From: Deltaproteobacteria bacterium
GTDB lineage: Bacteria; Myxococcota_A; UBA9160; UBA6930
Length of the DNA: 64,000 bases
Direction: 5' to 3'
Assembly (NCBI GenBank): GCA_029261795.1
Contig: JAJDAP010000003.1
Location: forward strand, 1 to 64,000
In this document: positions 46,181 through 55,596 of the stretch, in pieces
Layout of the letters: the number at the start of each line of letters is the position of its first letter
How positions within the stretch are numbered: the stretch's first letter is position 1
The notes under the pieces: generated by a model
Databases searched by the model: none
What the model saw: only the letters and a program-made list of their open reading frames with translations
Told to the model about the DNA's origin: nothing
Position numbers and translations under genes: made by a program

Positions 46181-47839
46181 CTAGCGCGAGCCTGCTGATT
46201 TTCCGACGGCACGCTGGCGGTGAATTGCGAGCCTGGCTTCGCGGAGGACCTCGCGAGCCTCGTCGTCGTGGGGACCGCCCAATTCGAGCGCCTGCTCGGC
46301 GCTGGCCTTCGCATCCGCTGGGCGGCCGGTGACGAGGTAGGCATCGCCTAACATCCGAAGTTCGAGCTGGTGGAGCGAATCCATCGCCTCGTAGCGGTCT
46401 ACATAGTGTTGGGCCATCCGGGTGACGATCGCCCGGCTCTCCGGATCCCGTGCCGGCGGGCCGGACAGGCTCTGATGGAAGAACTTGAAGGAGTAGAAGC
46501 CATGCGCCTCGAGGGCTCTCAGGGCCTCTCGCACCCGTTGAAGGTTTCCGGAATTGGCCCCATCGGCAAACGCGATGACCCAGGCATTGATTCCGTTCGG
46601 ATAGTTCCGGGCCGACTCCTGCATGAGCGCTTCGTCGCCCAGGAAGACCGGGCTTCGACCGTGGCTGAAACCCGCGAACAACAGCGCCAGCGCCGCCAGC
46701 GCGCCCACCGGAAGGAACTTCAACCGAGCGCCCGGGGCGGCGCCCAGGCGGGACCGAAGCGCGGGCGCGGCCGCGGTTGCTGCCAGGAGACTGCCGCCGA
46801 TCAGGCCCGGTAGCACCGTGTAGAGGTAGCGGTCGGCCATCGGGTACTGGAATGGAAACACCTGGGAGACCGGCGCGAACGCGGCGGCGGCCGCGATCCA
46901 CCAGACTGCTTCTTCCTGGCGACGGATCAGCGTTATGACCATTCGCCAGCCGAGCAGTGCCAGAGAGGAGAGCCCGACCCACCACCAGGGATCGAGCCAC
47001 GTGTCTACGGCGTCAGGCGAGTGCGAGGCCGAGACGCCGGTTCCCGTGGCGGCCATCACGAGATAGCGACCCGCGATCGCCACGATCGTCTGGGCACGCT
47101 GCAGGCCCTCGCCGAGCGGGACCGAGTGCTGACCGATGCGGGAGAAGGCGGCGTATTCGGGGATTGCGACGAGACCCAGCACCACGACCCAGGCGGCCAC
47201 CCAACCCGGGTGCGGCACACGGCGCTGCGTGTCAGCGCGGCGAACCCAGAACCACACCGCCAACATCGGCAGCGCGAACGCGGCCGCGATCTTGGTCAAC
47301 AGGGCCGCCGAGAACAACGCGAGCGAGAGCCCCGGACGTCGCCAGAACACGAGCAGCGCGCTGAGCGCCAGGGCCGTCGACAACAGCGTCTTCGCTTGGA
47401 AGATCATGACGACGGCTTCCGCGTTCGCCGGGTGCGCGGCGAACACAGCGCCGGCGGCCGCCGCGATCGGAATCGGTAGCCGGCTGCGCACCCATAACAT
47501 CACCAGCAAGAGCGTTGCGACGACGTGCAGGGCGAGATTGACCAGGTGGTAGCCCAGCATCGCGTCGCCGAATGCCGCGCGTTCGAGCGCGTGAAACACC
47601 ATGTGGACCGGCGCGTAGTTCAGCGAGTAGAGAACCGCGGGGCCGGTGGGATCGAAGACCGCGACCAGATTGCCGACCGACAGTTCCTGGATGTAGGGGT
47701 TGAATCCGACCACGAGCGTGTCGTCGGCAACGAAGCCAGCCTCGAGCGCCGGCTGATGGCTCAGCAGCGCGAGCGCCGCGTACACCAGAGCGAGCACGCC
47801 GAACAGACGAGGCGACAGCTTTGCGGGCGTTTCAGTCAT
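46181..47839 (-). CDS. Polytopic membrane protein with C-terminal TPR (TMTC-like)
   Basis: 552 residues from ATG at 47839; an open stretch upstream overlaps the ureohydrolase gene and is not used. There are about ten membrane helices with the conserved loop FVADDTLVVGFNPYIQELSVGNL near the N-terminus, GYHLVNLALHVVATLLLVML, and FPFQYPMADRYLYTVLPGL. In this family the Asp-Asp and 'ADRYLY' motifs mark TMTC/GT-C-like proteins linked to protein or lipid glycosylation. The last 150 residues are helical TPR-like units (ELRMLGDAYLVTGRPADAKASAEQALELG). Donor and acceptor are unknown. Confidence 0.68.
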   Translation of the reverse strand: MTETPAKLSPRLFGVLALVYAALALLSHQPALEAGFVADDTLVVGFNPYIQELSVGNLVAVFDPTGPAVLYSLNYAPVHMVFHALERAAFGDAMLGYHLVNLALHVVATLLLVMLWVRSRLPIPIAAAAGAVFAAHPANAEAVVMIFQAKTLLSTALALSALLVFWRRPGLSLALFSAALLTKIAAAFALPMLAVWFWVRRADTQRRVPHPGWVAAWVVVLGLVAIPEYAAFSRIGQHSVPLGEGLQRAQTIVAIAGRYLVMAATGTGVSASHSPDAVDTWLDPWWWVGLSSLALLGWRMVITLIRRQEEAVWWIAAAAAFAPVSQVFPFQYPMADRYLYTVLPGLIGGSLLAATAAAPALRSRLGAAPGARLKFLPVGALAALALLFAGFSHGRSPVFLGDEALMQESARNYPNGINAWVIAFADGANSGNLQRVREALRALEAHGFYSFKFFHQSLSGPPARDPESRAIVTRMAQHYVDRYEAMDSLHQLELRMLGDAYLVTGRPADAKASAEQALELGGPHDDEAREVLREARLAIHRQRAVGKSAGSR

Positions 47840-47886
47840 CGGCCGAGCGAAGGTGGCTTCTGGGTCGGCGCCAGGCAACCCGCCCG

Positions 47887-48870
47887 TCAGGCCGGCGTCG
47901 AGCAGAGACCCGCGAGGGCATGCAGCAAGCGCGCGCCGACGTCGAGATCCCAACCCTCGTCCGCCGGGCCAGCCACAACCTCACAGAGATCGAAGCCCAG
48001 GATGCGCCGACCACTGGCGACCACGAACTCCAATAGTTGGAGCGATTGAGCGAAATCGAGGCCGCCGGGCACCGGCGTCCCCGTGCGCGGGCAGAAACGT
48101 GGATCGAGACCGTCGACATCGAAGGAGACGTAGACCCGCTCGGGGAGTGCGGCGACGATCTCGGCGCACTGGTCGTCCCAGTTCCTCCCGGCGAACGTCG
48201 CGCGCTTGATCTCCCGGTCGTAGAAGGTGTGTATCCGGTCATCCTTGGCCGCGCGCTCGCGTTCATTGATCGAGTAGTCCCGGACGCCAACGGGTACGAG
48301 CACCGAGACCTCGGGAACCCGCTCGAGCACGTTGTGCATGATCGAGGCGTGGGAATCTTGGTAGCCCTCGTAGGCGCTTCGCAGGTCGTGATGGGCGTCG
48401 AACTGGAGGATCCCGAACGGGCCCTGCGCGGCGGCAAGTGCCTGGATCGCTCCGAAGGGCGCTGAGTGATCGCCGCCTAACACGCCGACACCTCGGCCAG
48501 CAGCGAGATGAATGGCCGCATCTTCAGCGAGCGACGCGTTGAGCCGAGCGCTGGCCTCGTTCACCGCGGTGGTATCTCCCTGGCTCGCGGCGAGGCACGC
48601 GCCCTGGTTCAGCGCGAGCCAATCTTCGCGCAACGGCGCCAGGGCCACCTCGGGCCCGACGTTTCGACCGAGTCGTGCGTCGTACAAATCCAGCTGGTGG
48701 GAGGCCGCGACGATTCTTGCCGGCGTCTCCGCAGCGCCGCGGCCATAGGAAACCGTCGGCTCCCAGGGCACGCCCAGGATTACGAGAGCGGCTTCTTCCG
48801 GGGGCGTATCGAAACCGAACAACCCTGCGCTCGGATCCGCCGGAGCGTCCCAATCTACTCCGCCGCTCAT
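47887..48870 (-). CDS. Agmatinase/arginase-family ureohydrolase
   Basis: 327 residues. The manganese ligands of the ureohydrolase family are all present: GGDHSAPFGAI (His), FDAHHDLRSAYEG (Asp, His, Asp), SFDVDGLDPRFCPRTGTPVPGG (Asp, Asp). VPWEPTVSYGRGAAETPARI is the usual N-terminal element. The reaction is probably hydrolysis of agmatine or another guanidino compound to urea. Family members also include formiminoglutamase and guanidinobutyrase, so the substrate is open. Its ATG overlaps the stop of the aminotransferase gene by 4 bp. Confidence 0.85.
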   Translation of the reverse strand: MSGGVDWDAPADPSAGLFGFDTPPEEAALVILGVPWEPTVSYGRGAAETPARIVAASHQLDLYDARLGRNVGPEVALAPLREDWLALNQGACLAASQGDTTAVNEASARLNASLAEDAAIHLAAGRGVGVLGGDHSAPFGAIQALAAAQGPFGILQFDAHHDLRSAYEGYQDSHASIMHNVLERVPEVSVLVPVGVRDYSINERERAAKDDRIHTFYDREIKRATFAGRNWDDQCAEIVAALPERVYVSFDVDGLDPRFCPRTGTPVPGGLDFAQSLQLLEFVVASGRRILGFDLCEVVAGPADEGWDLDVGARLLHALAGLCSTPA

Positions 48871-50366
48871 CGCGAGCGCAGCGCCTTGGCCATCCGCCCG
48901 AGCGCTTGTTCGAGAATCGGCCGCGAGGTCGAGAAGTTCAGACGCACGAAGCCCTCGCCCTGGGGACCGAAGGAAGGTCCATCACTCAGCCCGACCCGGG
49001 CATGCTCGAGAAAGAACCGCCCCGGTGAGGCGGGCAGCTCGAGCTCGCGACAATCCATCCAGGCGAGGTAGGTCGCCTCCGGGGGCGTTTGCCGCACGCC
49101 GGGCATTTCACTGCGTACGAACTCGGCGACGAAGTCGCGGTTCGCTTGAAGATAGGCGCGTACTTCGGCGAGCCACGGATCCGAATGCCGCCAGGCCGCC
49201 TCGCTGGCCATGACTCCCAGGGTGTTCATTCCGCCCCGCAGATGGCGCGGGAACCCGAGGAAGCGCTTTCGAACTTCGGCGCTGCCGAACACGGCCACGG
49301 CCAATCGCAGGCCGGCGATGTTGAACGCCTTCGACGCCGAGGTCAGCGTAATGGTCCGCTTCGCCATCTCCGGCGAGAGCGATGCGATCGGAATGTGGCG
49401 AGCGCCCTCGTACACCAGCTCTTGATGGATCTCGTCCGACACCACCAGTAGATCGTGCTCGATGGCGATTTCGGCGATGGCCTCGAGTTCCGCTCGGCGC
49501 AGCACCCGCCCGGTCGGATTGTGCGGGTTGCAGAACAGCAGCAGCTTCGAGCGCTGCGCCTGTTCCCGGAGCAGCTCGAGATCGAGCTGGTAGGAAACCT
49601 CTGCCTCGCGCAGCGCGTTGTCCTCGAGCCGGCGACCCAACTTTTCGACCGTGCTGACGAAGGGCGGGTAGATCGGCCGCTGGACGATGACGCCGTCGCC
49701 GGGCTCGGTGAACTGACGTACCGCCACGTACATGCCCTGGACCACTTCGGTGAGCAGCTCGATCTTGCGCGGGTCGATCTCCCAGCCGTAGAGGCGCTGC
49801 ATGCGATCGGCGAACAACGCCGGCAGCGCCGTCGGCTGCGGATGCCACGGGTAACCGAGATCTCCGATCGAGAGGGCATGGGCGAGCCGACGTCGGATCG
49901 GATCCGCCACCTCGAAATCCATATCTGCCACCCATAGCGGGAGCACGTCATCGGGGTACTGCTGCCACTTCTCGCCGGTGCGCTGACGAAGCACGGCTTC
50001 GCTCAATCGATCGAATCGAGGAGGACCGTTGCGCAACGCCGGCTCGAGGCGATCAAGCGCCGCAACGAACCCGGCGACGTCGACGCCAGAGACGTTCCCG
50101 AGAGCCAGCAATCCGGCCGCATTGCTGCGCAGCTCGGCCAGCGTCCAGTCGATCGAGTCGAGCCCCAGCGGAATCGGGAACTGTTCGTCGCGACCGGCCG
50201 GATCCGCGTGCCAATGCGCTCCGCGCACGAAGCAGTCGAACCGCAATCGCTCGGCTCCGGTCGCCTCTTCGAGGACGCGCAGGGTCGGGCCTCCGTCGGC
50301 ACCCGGCATGCGATGCTCGACCTCGATGCGAACCGGGCCGACGACTTCGTTTGCTGTGATGGACAT
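48867..50366 (-). CDS. PatB/MalY-type PLP aminotransferase with extra N-terminal domain
   Basis: 499 residues. Residues about 125-499 are a PatB/MalY cystathionine beta-lyase-like fold: LPLWVADMDFEVADPI, GYPWHP, NPHNPTGRVL, SDEIHQEL and the PLP lysine 346 in LTSASKAFNIAGL. PatB enzymes normally have about 385-400 residues. The first 115 are extra: VRIEVEHRMPGADGGPTLRVLEE, RFDCFVRGAHWHADPAG and DWTLAELRSNAAGLLAL, a small beta-alpha domain that I do not recognise. The enzyme would split C-S bonds of cystathionine-like substrates or transaminate. It is coupled to the ureohydrolase gene and has a leaderless-type -10 6 nt before the ATG. Confidence 0.8.
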   Translation of the reverse strand: MSITANEVVGPVRIEVEHRMPGADGGPTLRVLEEATGAERLRFDCFVRGAHWHADPAGRDEQFPIPLGLDSIDWTLAELRSNAAGLLALGNVSGVDVAGFVAALDRLEPALRNGPPRFDRLSEAVLRQRTGEKWQQYPDDVLPLWVADMDFEVADPIRRRLAHALSIGDLGYPWHPQPTALPALFADRMQRLYGWEIDPRKIELLTEVVQGMYVAVRQFTEPGDGVIVQRPIYPPFVSTVEKLGRRLEDNALREAEVSYQLDLELLREQAQRSKLLLFCNPHNPTGRVLRRAELEAIAEIAIEHDLLVVSDEIHQELVYEGARHIPIASLSPEMAKRTITLTSASKAFNIAGLRLAVAVFGSAEVRKRFLGFPRHLRGGMNTLGVMASEAAWRHSDPWLAEVRAYLQANRDFVAEFVRSEMPGVRQTPPEATYLAWMDCRELELPASPGRFFLEHARVGLSDGPSFGPQGEGFVRLNFSTSRPILEQALGRMAKALRSR

Positions 50367-50372
50367 CGCGAA

Positions 50373-50378
50373 AGTGTA
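50373..50378 (-). promoter_or_regulatory. Candidate -10 element for a leaderless transcript (minus strand)
   Basis: TACACT on the minus strand, then TTCGCG (6 nt), then the ATG at 50366. No Shine-Dalgarno. It is divergent from the similar element at 50410-50415 within a 55-bp gap. Confidence 0.45.
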
Positions 50379-50409
50379 GCCACCCGTCGGCGGGCGCCCC
50401 GCCGCGCTC

Positions 50410-50415
50410 TATGAT
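50410..50415 (+). promoter_or_regulatory. Candidate -10 element for a leaderless transcript (plus strand)
   Basis: TATGAT is one base from TATAAT. It is followed by exactly 6 nt and the ATG at 50422, with no Shine-Dalgarno. There is no clear -35. Confidence 0.5.
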
Positions 50416-50421
50416 GGCGCC

Positions 50422-51546
50422 ATGGCCTCGGACGAAACGATCCACTTCCCGGCCGACTACAGCGCCGCGCGTGAAGCGTTCCGCCAGGCCGCCAAGGCAG
50501 TGGGCTTCCAGCAGTCCGGCCACGCGCTCGCAGTCCGCGCCACGGATGGCAGCGAACTGAGCCTCGACTGCGCCTACTACGGTGCCGCGAATCCGGAAGC
50601 CGTGCTCGCGGTGAGTTCGGGCATCCACGGTGTCGAAGGCTTCGCTGGCAGCGCCATCCAACATCGCTTCCTGACTCACGACTTCGATGCCCCGCGTTGG
50701 CCAAGCCACGTCGGCGTCTTGCTGGTTCACGCGATCAACCCCCACGGCTTCGCAAACCTGCGACGCGTGAACGAATCCAACGTCGACCTGAATCGGAACT
50801 TCGTCGCGCACCCGGACGGCCACGAGCCGAACCCGGGCTACGAGGAACTTCACGACGTGATCAATCCGGAAGATCTGGAGCCCGAAACCGAAGAGGCGTG
50901 CAGCGAACGGATTCGCGCATTCGCCCGGACACATGGCCGCGAGCGCATGCAGGAGGCGTTCACCCGGGCCCAGTACCGCTGGCCCGACGGTGTCCAGTTC
51001 GGCGGCACCCGGCTGGAAGAATCGCCAAGCGCGTTGACCCGGATCGCCGCAGAGCAGACCCGGGGCGCGGCGAATGTGCTCTGGCTCGACCTGCACACGG
51101 GCCTCGGCCCGCCAGGCCAGCTCGAGCTGATCAGCGAGTATGCGCCCGACCACGCCGCCTTCCGCCGCGGTCGTGCCTGGTTCGGGGATCAGGCACGCAG
51201 CACCCTGGCCGGCGACTCGGTCTCGGTGCCGCTCAGCGGCGTCATCGAACGCGGGCTCGAGCGCGCCCTGCCGGATCGAGCCCTCACACCGCTGACCGCC
51301 GAGTTCGGCACCCACGATTCGGGTCGCGTTTTCTGGGCGATGCGTGCCGACAATTGGCTGCATCACAAGGGTGAACTGGACTCGGATCAGGGACGCGCGA
51401 TCCAGGAAGAACTGGTCGAGGTGTTCTGCCCGAAAGACCCCGCCTGGAGAACCAGCGTCGTAGATCAGGGTTCCGCCTTGTTGGGAACCGCCACGAAGGC
51501 ACTTGCCAGCGGCCAAGCAGCGGCATTTTCGCTTTCGCGTCGCTAG
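50422..51546 (+). CDS. DUF2817/M14-like zinc metallopeptidase
   Basis: 374 residues. The zinc site of the M14-like DUF2817 family is visible: SSGIHGVEGFAGSAIQHR (His and Glu), HAINPHGFANLRRVNESNVDLNRNF (substrate-binding Arg/Asn), WLDLHTGLGPPG (second His) and TAEFGTHDSGRVFWAMRADNWLHH near the end. No signal peptide is seen, so it is probably cytoplasmic. Members are predicted carboxypeptidases or amidohydrolases of unknown substrate. It appears to be transcribed alone from a leaderless-type promoter, divergent from the aminotransferase. Confidence 0.82.
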   Translation: MASDETIHFPADYSAAREAFRQAAKAVGFQQSGHALAVRATDGSELSLDCAYYGAANPEAVLAVSSGIHGVEGFAGSAIQHRFLTHDFDAPRWPSHVGVLLVHAINPHGFANLRRVNESNVDLNRNFVAHPDGHEPNPGYEELHDVINPEDLEPETEEACSERIRAFARTHGRERMQEAFTRAQYRWPDGVQFGGTRLEESPSALTRIAAEQTRGAANVLWLDLHTGLGPPGQLELISEYAPDHAAFRRGRAWFGDQARSTLAGDSVSVPLSGVIERGLERALPDRALTPLTAEFGTHDSGRVFWAMRADNWLHHKGELDSDQGRAIQEELVEVFCPKDPAWRTSVVDQGSALLGTATKALASGQAAAFSLSRR

Positions 51547-51616
51547 GTTCCACCGGATCTCGGGCGCCTGAAGGGCCCGTTGCCAAGGCCTGAATCGCAA
51601 TGCCACGGTGGAGCCC

Positions 51617-54292
51617 ATGTCCCGGTCCGAGTCTTCCAGAAAGCCAACCGCACCGTTCGAGACGGTGGATCCCAAATCGCTCCCGCGGCACTTCGATGCC
51701 GCCGCGGGCGAAGTCCGTTGGCACGAGACCTGGCAGAAGGCCGGCATCTACCAGTGGGATTCCGAGCGCCCGCGCTCGGAGACCTTCGTGGTCGATACGC
51801 CGCCGCCGACCGCTTCCGGTTCGCTCCACATCGGCCACGTCTTCTCGTACGCGCACACCGACATGTTGGTTCGCTATCAGCGCATGGCGGGGCGGAACAT
51901 CTTCTATCCGCTCGGTTGGGACGACAACGGCGTGCCCACCGAGCGTCGGATCCAGAATCTCTTCCACGTCCGTTGCGATCCCACCCTGCCCCATGATCCG
52001 GAGCTCGCGGTCGAGCCGGCCAACGCCAAGGCTCGCAAGAAGCCGCCCCTGGTGATCTCGCGCCGGAACTTCCTCGACCTCTGCGCGCGCGTGACCGAGG
52101 AAGACGAGAAGGCGTTTCTCGAGTTGTTCCAACGCGTGGGCCTCTCCGTCGACCGACGCACCGAGTACGCCACCGTCGACGATCGCTGTCGCACGCTCGC
52201 CCAGCGCTCGTTCCTGGATCTGCACGAAAAGGGACACGCCTACACTGTCGAAGCCCCGTTCATGTGGGACGTCGACTATCAAATGGCATTGGCCCAGGCG
52301 GACATCGAAGACAGGGAGTTGCCCGGCGCGTTCCACGACATCGAATTCGCGGTGGAAGGCACCGACCAGGCCTTCACCATCTCGACCACGCGACCGGAGC
52401 TGCTACCCGCCTGCGTTGGCGTTACCGCGCACCCGGACGACGAACGCTTCAAGCCGCTATTCGGCAAGCGTGCCGTGACGCCGCTCTTCCACGCCCCAGT
52501 CCCGATCTTCCCAAGCGAGAAGGCCGACCCCGAAAAGGGCACCGGCATCCTGATGGTCTGTACCTTCGGCGACCAGACCGACGTCGAATGGTGGCGGGAA
52601 CAGTCGCTCGTGCTGCGCCAGGTACTCGGCAAGGATGGGCGGCTATTGCCGATTCGCTTCGGCGAGGACGACTTCGACAGCCTGGAACCGGACAAGGCGA
52701 ATGCCTCGTACAGCGAGATCGAGGGCAAGCGAGTGCCCCAGGCGCGCAAGCGCATCGTCGAGTTGCTCCGGGAAACGACCGGGTCGGCGACGGGCACCGG
52801 CGCACCGCTCCAGGCGGAGCCCCGCCCCATCGAGCATGCCGTCAAGTTCTACGAAAAGGGCGACAACCCCCTCGAGATCCTGCCGAGTCGCCAGTGGTTC
52901 ATCCGGCTGCTCGACAAGAAGGCGGCGCTGCTCGAGAAGGGCAGCCAGATCGCCTGGCACCCGCCCCACATGCAGCATCGCTTCCGGGACTGGACCGAGA
53001 ACCTCTCGCTCGATTGGTGCATCAGCCGCCAACGCTATTTCGGGGTGCCGATTCCGGTCTGGTATCCGCTCGACGCCCAGGCGCTACCTGACTACGACAA
53101 CCCGATCGTGGCAACGCCCGAACAGATGCCCGTCGACCCGATGACGGATCTGCCTGGTGGCTACGAAGAAAGCCAGCGCGGCGCACCCCACGGATTCTCC
53201 GGCGAGGCAGACATCTTCGACACCTGGTTCACGAGTTCGCTGACGCCGCAGATCGGAAGTGGCTGGGTGCTCGATCCCGAGCGGCACCGGAAGCTGTTCC
53301 CCGCCGACGTGCGACCCCAGAGCCACGAGATCATCCGAACCTGGGCGTTCTACACGATCGCAAAAGCGATGCTCCACGAGGACAAGGTGCCGTGGCATCA
53401 CGTCACGATCTCCGGCTGGATCCTCGACCCCGACCGCAAGAAGATGTCGAAGAGCCAAGGCAACGTGGTGACGCCGCTGCCCTTGATCGAGCAATTCTCG
53501 GCCGACGCCGTGCGTTACTGGGCGGCGAACGCGCGGCTCGGTGCCGACACGGCCCTCGATGAAAGCGTCTTCAAGGTCGGCAAGCGCCTGATCACGAAAC
53601 TCTGGAACGCCAGCAAGTTCGTGCTCTCCCAGGAAGGCAGCCCGGGGCCCGTGACGAACGAACTCGATCGCGCCTTCCTGGCCGATCTCGAACAGCTCGT
53701 CCTGCGCACCACGCAAGATTTCGAAGCCTTCGACTTCGCCCGCGCGATGCAGGAGACCGAGCAATTCTTCTGGACACGTTTCACCGACACCTACCTGGAA
53801 CTCGCCAAGACGCGCGCCCGGGACGAAGCCGACACCGCCGGCCAGGCCTCGGCCGTGACGACGCTGCGCTTCGGCCTGAAGACGCTGCTGCGACTGTTCG
53901 CTCCGTTCTTGCCCTACGTGAGCGAGGAGATCTGGTCCTGGATCTTCGCCGCCGAGACCGGGAGCCCGTTCATCCACGCAGCGAGCTGGCCTACGGCGAA
54001 CGAGTTCTCCGAGGTCGCTGCTCCTGCCGAGCCGAGTTCGTTCGATACCGCCATTGCGGCCCTGGCGGCCATCAACAAGGCGAAGGCCGACGCCGAGGTT
54101 TCGGTTGGCCGCGAGGTCGAGCGCCTGGTGATCGTGGCCCGCGCCGAAAGCCTCGAACGACTCCGACCGGTCCTCCGCGACGTACTACAGGCAGCCCGCT
54201 GCCACGGGCACCAACTCATGTCTGCGGAGCACGTGGACGAAGGGGTCTTCCAGGTCGAGGACGCCACCTTCGTTGCGCGGCCCGAAGCGTAG
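51617..54292 (+). CDS. valS: Valyl-tRNA synthetase
   Basis: 891 residues from ATG at 51617; a GTG at 51608 is the alternative. Class I synthetase signatures are complete: TASGSLHIGHVFSYAHTD (HIGH), FYPLGWDDNGVPTERR, an editing (CP1) domain with FTISTTRPELLPACVGVTAHPDD, SLDWCISRQRYFGVPIPVW, and DRKKMSKSQGNVVTP (KMSKS). The anticodon-binding helical region follows, with a short C-terminal tail. It charges tRNA-Val and edits threonine or alpha-aminobutyrate. It is followed 12 bp later by mlaE, so readthrough into the lipid-transport genes is likely. Confidence 0.95.
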   Translation: MSRSESSRKPTAPFETVDPKSLPRHFDAAAGEVRWHETWQKAGIYQWDSERPRSETFVVDTPPPTASGSLHIGHVFSYAHTDMLVRYQRMAGRNIFYPLGWDDNGVPTERRIQNLFHVRCDPTLPHDPELAVEPANAKARKKPPLVISRRNFLDLCARVTEEDEKAFLELFQRVGLSVDRRTEYATVDDRCRTLAQRSFLDLHEKGHAYTVEAPFMWDVDYQMALAQADIEDRELPGAFHDIEFAVEGTDQAFTISTTRPELLPACVGVTAHPDDERFKPLFGKRAVTPLFHAPVPIFPSEKADPEKGTGILMVCTFGDQTDVEWWREQSLVLRQVLGKDGRLLPIRFGEDDFDSLEPDKANASYSEIEGKRVPQARKRIVELLRETTGSATGTGAPLQAEPRPIEHAVKFYEKGDNPLEILPSRQWFIRLLDKKAALLEKGSQIAWHPPHMQHRFRDWTENLSLDWCISRQRYFGVPIPVWYPLDAQALPDYDNPIVATPEQMPVDPMTDLPGGYEESQRGAPHGFSGEADIFDTWFTSSLTPQIGSGWVLDPERHRKLFPADVRPQSHEIIRTWAFYTIAKAMLHEDKVPWHHVTISGWILDPDRKKMSKSQGNVVTPLPLIEQFSADAVRYWAANARLGADTALDESVFKVGKRLITKLWNASKFVLSQEGSPGPVTNELDRAFLADLEQLVLRTTQDFEAFDFARAMQETEQFFWTRFTDTYLELAKTRARDEADTAGQASAVTTLRFGLKTLLRLFAPFLPYVSEEIWSWIFAAETGSPFIHAASWPTANEFSEVAAPAEPSSFDTAIAALAAINKAKADAEVSVGREVERLVIVARAESLERLRPVLRDVLQAARCHGHQLMSAEHVDEGVFQVEDATFVARPEA

Positions 54293-54304
54293 GGCGGGGC
54301 TGAC

Positions 54305-55081
54305 ATGCGCAATTCGATCGAGAGCCTCGGAGCGGCCTCACAGACGCTCGTTCTCGAGCTGGGGCGTATCGCGGGGTTCGGTACCCGTATCGTCGGCGCG
54401 CTGTTGCGCCCACCCTACCGCCTCCGTCGCCTCGTCTACGAAATCTATGACGTGGGTGTGTTGTCGCTGCCGATCATCTGCGCCTCGGCCGTGGTCGTAG
54501 GGGCGGTCCTCGGGCTTCAACTCCACATCGTTCTCGCGAACTTCGGGGCAGAAGCGAGCCTTGGACAAGTGGTCGGCCTCACCTTGATTCGCGAACTCGG
54601 CCCGGTGCTCACGGGTCTGCTCGTGACGGGCCGCGCCGGTTCTGCGATGGCCGCCGAGATCGGCGTGATGAACGCCACCGAACAACTCGACGGCATGAAG
54701 ACACTGGCGATGGACCCGATCGACTACGTGGTGGGCCCGAAGGCGTTGGCGATGTTGTTGGCCGTTCCCCTGCTCGGCTGCCTGTTCATCACCTTCGCGA
54801 TCGGGGGCGCCTGGGGCGTGGCGGTCGAACTGCGTGGCATGGACTCGGGCGTGTTCCTGTCCGGCCTCGAGACCAACGTGGTATTCGAAACCGACGTGCT
54901 CGGCAGCCTGCTCAAGGACGTGGTATTCGCCGCGATCATCGCATTGGTGGCCACCTACCGCGGCTTCACCAGCGGCCGCTCAGCCGCCGATGTCGGGCGC
55001 GCCACGACCTCGACGGTGGTGACGGCTTCCATCTGGATCCTGCTGGCAGATTTCGTCGTAACCGCGATCTGGGGCTTCTAG
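54305..55081 (+). CDS. mlaE: MlaE-type ABC transporter permease
   Basis: 258 residues, the normal MlaE length, with five or six membrane helices. Family signatures are LTLIRELGPVLTGLLVTGRAGSAMAAEIGVMNATEQLDGMKTLAMDP, which includes the coupling helix, and FKDV-like LLKDVVFAAIIALVATYRGF near the end. It is the inner-membrane permease of the Mla system that moves phospholipids between the membranes. mlaD, mlaA and mlaC follow in the same direction. The partner ATPase gene (mlaF) is not beside it. Confidence 0.92.
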   Translation: MRNSIESLGAASQTLVLELGRIAGFGTRIVGALLRPPYRLRRLVYEIYDVGVLSLPIICASAVVVGAVLGLQLHIVLANFGAEASLGQVVGLTLIRELGPVLTGLLVTGRAGSAMAAEIGVMNATEQLDGMKTLAMDPIDYVVGPKALAMLLAVPLLGCLFITFAIGGAWGVAVELRGMDSGVFLSGLETNVVFETDVLGSLLKDVVFAAIIALVATYRGFTSGRSAADVGRATTSTVVTASIWILLADFVVTAIWGF

Positions 55082-55137
55082 GCTCCTCCCATTCGTGTAC
55101 CTGCTCCCGCTTCGGAGCATCCAACCCCGGAGACCTG

Positions 55138-55596
55138 ATGCAAAGCACACCGCTACGAGACTTCATCGTGGGGCTCTTCGTCCTCGCCGGCCTTTCCGCC
55201 GTCGGATACCTGGCCATCCAATTGGGCGGTGCTTCCTACGGCGGCGAGACCGGCATGGAGCTGGTCGCCAACTTCACCGAGATCGGCGGGCTGAGCGAAC
55301 GGTCGCCGGTCACGATCTCGGGCGTGCGGATCGGGCAGGTCAAGAGAATCGAGCTCTCAGCCGACCTGGATGCCCTCGTGGTCTTCGATGTGGATCCGGG
55401 AATCGAGCTACCCATCGATACCTCGGCGGCGATTCGCTCGGCGGGTTTGCTCGGCGACCAGTTCGTCGCGCTCGAACCCGGAGCCGAAGACGAGCTGCTG
55501 AAATCGGGCGATGCCTTGAGTTTCACGGAGAATGCACTGAACATCGAGAAGCTCGTGGGCAGCCTGGTCCATGGCGCTGATCTGGGGGGAGAGTGA
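55138..55596 (+). CDS. mlaD: MlaD-type MCE-domain lipid-transport protein
   Basis: 152 residues with one N-terminal helix (DFIVGLFVLAGLSAVGYLAI) and a single MCE domain: MELVANFTEIGGLSERSPVTISGVRIGQVKRIEL and AAIRSAGLLGDQFVALEPG. Hexamers of this protein form the periplasmic ring around the permease. The C-terminal helix (ENALNIEKLVGSLVHG) is short, as in E. coli-type MlaD. GGAG precedes the ATG. The stop overlaps the mlaA start region. Confidence 0.92.
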   Translation: MQSTPLRDFIVGLFVLAGLSAVGYLAIQLGGASYGGETGMELVANFTEIGGLSERSPVTISGVRIGQVKRIELSADLDALVVFDVDPGIELPIDTSAAIRSAGLLGDQFVALEPGAEDELLKSGDALSFTENALNIEKLVGSLVHGADLGGE

